From the NCBI GenBank assembly GCA_900546215.1, contig URCD01000083.1:1-10385 (forward strand): a stretch of 10,385 bases of DNA. The letters are read 5' to 3'. Below are positions 8,325-10,385 of the stretch, in pieces (position 1 is the stretch's first letter; each line of letters starts with the position of its first letter). A program made the translations under genes and the position numbers. The notes beneath the pieces are model-generated. The model did not search any database, was not told where the DNA came from, and saw only the letters and a list, made by a program, of their open reading frames with translations. The stretch comes from an uncultured Eubacteriales bacterium (GTDB taxonomy: Bacteria; Bacillota; Clostridia; Lachnospirales; Anaerotignaceae).

Positions 8325-8350
8325 CCGCCGTATTTATACGGCGGTTTTTT
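8325..8350 (+). terminator. Intrinsic terminator of small RNA 1
   Basis: CCGCCGT (8325-8331) pairs with ACGGCGG (8338-8344) around a short AT loop, followed by six T residues. Confidence 0.88.
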
Positions 8351-8366
8351 GCATCCGATTATTGTA

Positions 8367-8395
8367 TTGACAAAAAAACAAAATTGTATTATAAT
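8367..8395 (+). promoter_or_regulatory. Perfect consensus promoter of the second putative small RNA
   Basis: TTGACA (8367-8372), 17 bases, TATAAT (8390-8395): all twelve core bases match the sigma-A consensus. The predicted start is near 8402. An inverted repeat, ATTGTATT (8383-8390) with AATACAAT (8397-8404), surrounds the -10 box. ATTGTATT also occurs at 8361-8368 overlapping the -35 box, so a further regulator may act here. Confidence 0.85.
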
Positions 8396-8401
8396 AAATA
8401 C

Positions 8402-8539
8402 AATAATAAAGAAATCGAATGCAGAACACCTGTCATAGTGTATTTTTCTGATGATTAGTTCTCCAAAACAGAAAGATATTGGCAGAAAATCCCCTCTGAA
8501 AAAGGAGCATGCCGACTGGCATGCTCCTTTTAATTTTTT
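8402..8539 (+). ncRNA. Putative small RNA 2 (about 138 nt) with C-rich hairpin loops
   Basis: The unit lies between a perfect promoter and a strong terminator. Predicted folds by eye are: TTTCTG (8445-8450) with CAGAAA (8469-8474), whose 18-base loop shows TTCTCC (8459-8464); CAGA (8483-8486) with TCTG (8495-8498), whose loop is AAATCCCC; then the terminator stem. Loops rich in UCUCC or UCCCC are a known feature of Firmicutes small RNAs that mask Shine-Dalgarno sequences (for example RsaE-like and Csr-type RNAs), so trans regulation is a reasonable guess. An ATG frame at 8451-8552 lacks a ribosome binding site and runs through the terminator, so I do not call it a gene. Confidence 0.62.
8500..8539. 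terminator. Bidirectional terminator between small RNA 2 and peptide cassette 1
   Basis: A perfect 14-bp stem (8500-8513 with 8518-8531) around the loop GACT. T runs follow on both strands, so it ends small RNA 2 on the plus strand and cassette 1 on the minus strand. Confidence 0.92.
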
Positions 8540-8567
8540 AAATGGGGAATGAATGTAATATAGGATT

Positions 8568-8705
8568 TTATTTTTCTAAAAGGTTATCAATGTCAAACAT
8601 TGCTTCGTTATTAAAGTTTCTCTCTTTATGATTGTTTCTTTCTCCTTTTGAACCGTTAAATAAATAGTTTACGTCAAATGTTGTTGATTTTGTAAAATGT
8701 CTCAT
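8568..8705 (-). CDS. Microprotein B, copy 1 (45 aa, unknown family)
   Basis: A small hydrophilic protein of 45 aa that I do not recognise. It starts MRHFTKSTTFDVNYLFNGSK and ends in a charged Asn/Glu/Lys-rich part closing with FDIDNLLEK. The block FTKSTTFDVxYLFxxS (residues 4-19) is shared with the B copy at 9202-9345, with synonymous codon changes (for example aca/acc, gac/gat, tta/ctg), which shows selection on the protein. There is no signal peptide, membrane segment or cysteine. AAAGGAAG (8713-8720) sits seven bases before the ATG. It is the second gene of cassette 1, 49 bases after microprotein A, and is followed by the bidirectional terminator. Possible roles are a regulator, a modified-peptide precursor or a small partner protein; none is shown. 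Confidence 0.82.
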   Translation of the reverse strand: MRHFTKSTTFDVNYLFNGSKGERNNHKERNFNNEAMFDIDNLLEK

Positions 8706-8727
8706 AATTAAGCTTCCTTTCAATATG

Positions 8728-8743
8728 TATAAAAATTTTTATA
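8728..8743. repeat. 16-bp perfect AT palindrome between A and B of cassette 1
   Basis: TATAAAAATTTTTATA reads the same on both strands and lies in the 49-base gap between the two small genes. It could form a weak hairpin in the mRNA or be chance in AT-rich DNA. There is no counterpart in cassette 2. Confidence 0.4.
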
Positions 8744-8754
8744 GGTTACATTTG

Positions 8755-8880
8755 TTATGCAATATGATAGCGCCTCTCTTTTGGTTGCTCGGTAAAGTCT
8801 GTAGAACGACGTATCATATTGAGTACTGTAGGATTTGAAATATTTTTTGAGCTGTAAAAACATGCTGAAAAACTATTCAT
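8755..8880 (-). CDS. Microprotein A, copy 1 (41 aa, unknown family)
   Basis: A 41-aa basic protein, first gene of cassette 1. Its N-terminal half is variable (MNSFSACFYSSKNISN). The C-terminal half, PTVLNMIRRSTD then FTEQPKERRYHIA, matches the A copy at 9398-9523 at 19 of 41 positions without gaps; the shared pattern is PxVLNxIRRxTDxxExPKxRRYxxA. Both copies have the same length, and conserved residues often use different codons, so this is a true gene pair. The ATG at 8880 has GGAGG (8889-8893) eight bases upstream; the other ATG in between runs into a stop within five codons. There is no membrane segment or signal peptide. The basic, Arg-rich end could bind nucleic acid or an acidic protein partner, but this is speculation. 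Confidence 0.84.
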   Translation of the reverse strand: MNSFSACFYSSKNISNPTVLNMIRRSTDFTEQPKERRYHIA

Positions 8881-8902
8881 TATGCATACCTCCAATCCTT
8901 GT

Positions 8903-8917
8903 ATTGGTTATACCAAT
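8903..8917. promoter_or_regulatory. Second GntR-type operator of cassette 1
   Basis: ATTGGT-TAT-ACCAAT is a perfect 15-bp palindrome fitting the PdhR/LldR-type consensus ATTGGTnnnACCAAT. It lies in the 5' leader, centred 30 bases downstream of the operator that overlaps the -10 box. The central triplet differs from the other sites, so the arms rather than a copied block are conserved. Confidence 0.72.
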
Positions 8918-8933
8918 CTCTTTTTATGTGCCT

Positions 8934-8962
8934 ATGGTACTACCAATAAGAAGATTTGTCAA
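8934..8962 (-). promoter_or_regulatory. Promoter of peptide cassette 1 with overlapping operator
   Basis: On the minus strand TTGACA (8957-8962) is followed after 17 bases by TACCAT (8934-8939). The palindrome TTGGTAGTACCAT (plus strand ATGGTACTACCAA, 8934-8946) covers the -10 box, so binding would exclude RNA polymerase. The blocks CTATTGACAAAT and ATTGGTAGTACCAT are identical at cassette 2, six bases apart in both. Confidence 0.75.
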
Positions 8963-8987
8963 TAGATTTCGCTAGAAAAATCTATTG
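8960..8987. repeat. Inverted repeat overlapping the -35 box of cassette 1
   Basis: CAATAGATTT (8960-8969) and AAATCTATTG (8978-8987) are 10-bp perfect arms with an eight-base spacer. The left arm overlaps the -35 hexamer. Cassette 2 lacks it, so it may be a site for a second regulator specific to cassette 1. Confidence 0.45.
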
Positions 8988-9124
8988 ATTGTATGATTAA
9001 ATTGTAATTTAGTATCAAGAAAAAATCAAAATGATAGTTGTGCATAATAACAAATAAAAGTAAATAGTATTTACATTGTTTTATTATATTTTGAAATTTA
9101 ATCCAATCTTTGTTATATAAAGAA
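8988..9124. other. AT-rich spacer between the two peptide cassettes, no gene seen
   Basis: I see no ORF with a ribosome binding site and no terminator or clear promoter here. One small inverted repeat, GTAAAT-agt-ATTTAC (9060-9074), is present and may be chance given the base composition. Confidence 0.5.
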
Positions 9125-9157
9125 TTAAAAAAAGCAGGATATTAATATATCCTGCTT
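9125..9157 (-). terminator. Intrinsic terminator of peptide cassette 2
   Basis: AAGCAGGATAT (9132-9142) pairs with ATATCCTGCTT (9147-9157). On the minus strand the stem runs into about seven T residues. It shows that cassette 2 is a separate transcription unit of about 500 nt and does not need to read into cassette 1. Confidence 0.9.
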
Positions 9158-9201
9158 AAAAATTTATTTGAAATTACAAGGCTATTATTCAAGTACATTG
9201 C

Positions 9202-9345
9202 CTACTCATCTATATTCGCAGCTTCAAATGAGCCTCGTTTCTTTTTGTTGTCTGTTCGATTTCTTGAATCATTGTTTGAAGCATCAAACAGATAGGATAC
9301 ATCAAATGTGGTTGATTTGGTAAAGAATCTTCTCTTATCCTTCAT
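9202..9345 (-). CDS. Microprotein B, copy 2 (47 aa, unknown family)
   Basis: This 47-aa protein is the paralogue of the B copy at 8568-8705. It begins MKDKRRFFTKSTTFDVSYLF, then DASNNDSRNRTDNKKKRG and SFEAANIDE. The shared block FTKSTTFDVxYLFxxS is at residues 8-23; the N-terminus is four residues longer and the tail is diverged but again polar and charged. No cysteine, signal or membrane segment is visible. AAAGGTGGT (9353-9361) lies seven bases before the ATG. It is second in cassette 2, 52 bases after microprotein A, and a terminator follows about 45 bases after the stop. Function is not known. Confidence 0.83.
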   Translation of the reverse strand: MKDKRRFFTKSTTFDVSYLFDASNNDSRNRTDNKKKRGSFEAANIDE

Positions 9346-9397
9346 GATGAAGACCACCTTTCTAAACGGATTGATTTATATTAGTCTTTTTAGCTCG

Positions 9398-9523
9398 TTA
9401 AGCTGATTTATAGCGTCTGTCTTTAGGAAGCTCGGAGAGGTCGGTATTTCGTCTGATTATATTGAGAACTGAAGGCTGCACTACACTTTTTCTGTCGTAT
9501 ACATCTAATTCATTTGTTTTCAT
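9398..9523 (-). CDS. Microprotein A, copy 2 (41 aa, unknown family)
   Basis: This 41-aa protein is the paralogue of the A copy at 8755-8880 and aligns to it over the full length without a gap. It reads MKTNELDVYDRKSVVQ, then PSVLNIIRRNTD and LSELPKDRRYKSA. The first 16 residues are diverged (this copy is more acidic), the last 25 conserved. Conserved arginines use different codons in the two copies (aga/cgt, cga/cgt), evidence of protein-level selection. AAGGAGGT sits eight bases before ATG 9523, the same spacing as in the other copy; an ATG at 9530 stops after six codons. It is the first gene of cassette 2, after a leader of about 105 bases. Function is not known. Confidence 0.85.
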   Translation of the reverse strand: MKTNELDVYDRKSVVQPSVLNIIRRNTDLSELPKDRRYKSA

Positions 9524-9604
9524 ATGCCATACCTCCTTTTCTCATTTTATATTATTTCTATATTTCTTAGTTACTATCCTTTTTATATAATTGCCTCTGC
9601 TTTG

Positions 9605-9618
9605 TTGGTACTACCAAT
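9605..9618. promoter_or_regulatory. Second GntR-type operator of cassette 2
   Basis: TTGGTA-C-TACCAA (9605-9617) is a perfect 13-bp palindrome in the cassette 2 leader. Its centre is 29 bases downstream of the operator on the -10 box, against 30 in cassette 1, so the two-site layout is conserved at about three helical turns. Confidence 0.78.
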
Positions 9619-9633
9619 TCTTTTTCTAATTAA

Positions 9634-9662
9634 ATGGTACTACCAATATCTTAATTTGTCAA
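9634..9662 (-). promoter_or_regulatory. Promoter of peptide cassette 2 with overlapping operator
   Basis: On the minus strand TTGACA (9657-9662), 17 bases, TACCAT (9634-9639), with the palindrome ATGGTACTACCAAT (9634-9647, plus strand) covering the -10 box. The geometry is base-for-base that of cassette 1, while the DNA between the conserved blocks differs. Confidence 0.76.
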
Positions 9663-9766
9663 TAGTTTTTGGAAAATTAATTATTTTTTTTATATTCAAA
9701 AAATAATATAGGTTGAGATAGATGTCTCAAATATTATAGACTTGATGATAATTACGCAGACAAAAT

Positions 9767-9800
9767 AAAAAGCCGGTTTCATATATGAAGTCGACTTTTT
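9767..9800. terminator. Terminator after the DeoR-family gene
   Basis: An imperfect hairpin pairs AAAAAG (9767-9772) with CTTTTT (9795-9800) and TTCAT with ATGAA inside, with mismatches between. T-rich tracts follow on both strands. It lies about ten bases after the minus-strand DeoR stop. Confidence 0.7.
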
Positions 9801-9809
9801 ATTCTGCAC

Positions 9810-10385
9810 TTATTCTATGGAAATTCCGTTGTCAAAATACAGTTTCCTTGTTTTATCCGATATGTTGTCATCCATTATAAGCCTGTCTACACAGCCGTAA
9901 TCAAACAGCTTTTCCTTTGACCTTTTACCTAGCTTGCTGGAATCCATGACAGCTATAACCTCTTTGGAGTTAGAGGCAAGAATTTGTATAATACCCATTT
10001 CATTAAATCTGAAATCAGTAAATCCGTCAGTATGATTGAAAGCGTTAATTGATAAAAAACAAACATCAGGAAAAAATCTTCCGATTTCCTGCTCGCACTG
10101 ATATCCATAGAGAGATTTTTCAGTGGAGTCAAGGAAGCCTCCAGGGACAATAACCTTTATTGTAGGCTTCTGCATCAAGACATTGAGCACTGCTATGTTA
10201 TTTGTTATAACCGTTATATTGTCAAACCTCTTTACTATTTCCTGTGCCAGTATAGTGTTTGTGGTGCCTGAATTTAAAGCTATTATACCGTCAGGCTTAA
10301 TATAATTCAGGGCTTTAAGTGCGGCGCATCTTTTAAGCTCTATATTTATTACTTCCCTTCCTCCGAAATTATCGAAGGCGGATAC
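9810..10385 (-). CDS. DeoR-family transcriptional regulator, effector-binding domain (5' end outside window)
   Basis: The frame is open from the right edge and gives 191 residues of a DeoR-type regulator. The visible part is the sugar-phosphate-sensing DeoRC domain of the isomerase-like fold: DGIIALNSGTTNTILAQEI (phosphate-binding SGTTN loop), TVITNNIAVLNVL, VIVPGGFLDSTEKSLYG and a late block VIAVMDSSKLGKRS. The N-terminal helix-turn-helix should lie to the right of position 10385. Proteins of this family repress sugar or nucleoside catabolic operons and are released by phosphorylated sugars; no target gene is in the window. A GTG at 10190 could be mistaken for a start, but the conserved domain continues upstream of it without a stop. 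Confidence 0.93.
   Translation of the reverse strand, partial: VSAFDNFGGREVINIELKRCAALKALNYIKPDGIIALNSGTTNTILAQEIVKRFDNITVITNNIAVLNVLMQKPTIKVIVPGGFLDSTEKSLYGYQCEQEIGRFFPDVCFLSINAFNHTDGFTDFRFNEMGIIQILASNSKEVIAVMDSSKLGKRSKEKLFDYGCVDRLIMDDNISDKTRKLYFDNGISIE

Larger units (their letters stand above)
8243..8350 (+). ncRNA. Putative small RNA 1 (about 108 nt), operator-controlled
   Basis: A near-consensus promoter and an intrinsic terminator delimit a unit of about 108 nt. The only ATG-led frame inside (8271-8315, 14 codons) has no ribosome binding site, so a regulatory RNA is more likely than a peptide. The 5' part contains the GntR-type palindrome GTGGTACTACCAC, which would also fold as a short hairpin. 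C-rich unpaired stretches TTTCCCC (8281-8287) and ATTCCTTC (8315-8322) could pair with Shine-Dalgarno sequences. The name and mode of action are unknown; existence is inferred from signals only. Confidence 0.62.

Noticed and set aside
8451..8552. 33-aa ORF inside small RNA 2
   Set aside because: No Shine-Dalgarno sequence precedes the ATG, and the frame runs through the terminator hairpin.
8568..9523. Toxin-antitoxin pairs
   Set aside because: Two small genes per cassette fit by size, but neither resembles a known toxin or DNA-binding antitoxin, and the sites match the external GntR regulator better than autoregulation.
8253..9647. The repeated TTGGTACTACCAA motif as a CRISPR or transposon repeat
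   Set aside because: Spacing is tied to promoters, units are only 13-15 bp palindromes, and no spacer regularity, Cas or transposase gene is seen.
9524..9706. 60-codon hydrophobic ORF on the plus strand
   Set aside because: It has no ribosome binding site, is antisense to the promoter and leader of cassette 2, and its hydrophobicity comes from T-rich DNA.
9713..9730. Inverted repeat TTGAGA-tagatg-TCTCAA upstream of cassette 2
   Set aside because: Arms are only six bases, no T run follows and no promoter element is near enough; it may be chance.
9810..10190. Complete 126-aa gene starting at GTG 10190
   Set aside because: The DeoRC domain continues in frame upstream to the window edge, so this GTG is an internal valine codon.

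Overview
The window looks like the chromosome of an AT-rich, low-GC Gram-positive anaerobe of the class Clostridia, perhaps related to Lachnospiraceae. This rests on protein style (DprA, TopA, YifB/ComM, S2, EF-Ts), strong GGAGG ribosome binding sites, AT-rich promoters and many compact intrinsic terminators. The genus cannot be fixed from the sequence alone.

Left part (1-7120) is conserved housekeeping DNA. The tail of an unidentified plus-strand gene ends at 82 and is followed by a terminator. A minus-strand YifB/ComM-type AAA+ gene (123-1643) is divergent from dprA-topA (1821-5143), which are 11 bases apart and almost certainly co-transcribed. After a terminator, a promoter and a structured leader precede rpsB-tsf (5391-7075), closed by another terminator. 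DprA protects and loads incoming or recombining single-stranded DNA, TopA relaxes negative supercoils, and S2 and EF-Ts serve translation.

The right part (about 7120-9800) is clearly more AT-rich and is the interesting region. It carries a GntR/FadR-type (FCD) repressor-like gene (7414-8127). Two short plus-strand transcription units follow (about 8243-8350 and 8402-8539), each with a near-perfect promoter, an intrinsic terminator and no convincing ORF; they are likely small RNAs. Then come two duplicated minus-strand cassettes (promoters near 9660 and 8960). Each cassette encodes two tiny proteins: A, 41 aa in both copies, and B, 47 and 45 aa. Within a cassette A precedes B, and each cassette has its own promoter and terminator. 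The A copies are paralogues of each other and so are the B copies, with many synonymous differences, so they are real genes under protein-level constraint.

A palindrome of the form TTGGT-nnn-ACCAA, the classic site type of PdhR/LldR-like GntR regulators, occurs twice at each cassette promoter and once just downstream of the first small-RNA promoter. A weaker version lies upstream of the GntR gene. The simplest reading is a local regulon: one FCD-domain regulator, one or two small RNAs and two copies of a two-microprotein operon. I do not recognise either microprotein family, and this is the best candidate for an undescribed system in the window.

The right edge holds the effector-binding part of a DeoR-family regulator (minus strand, 5' end outside the window).
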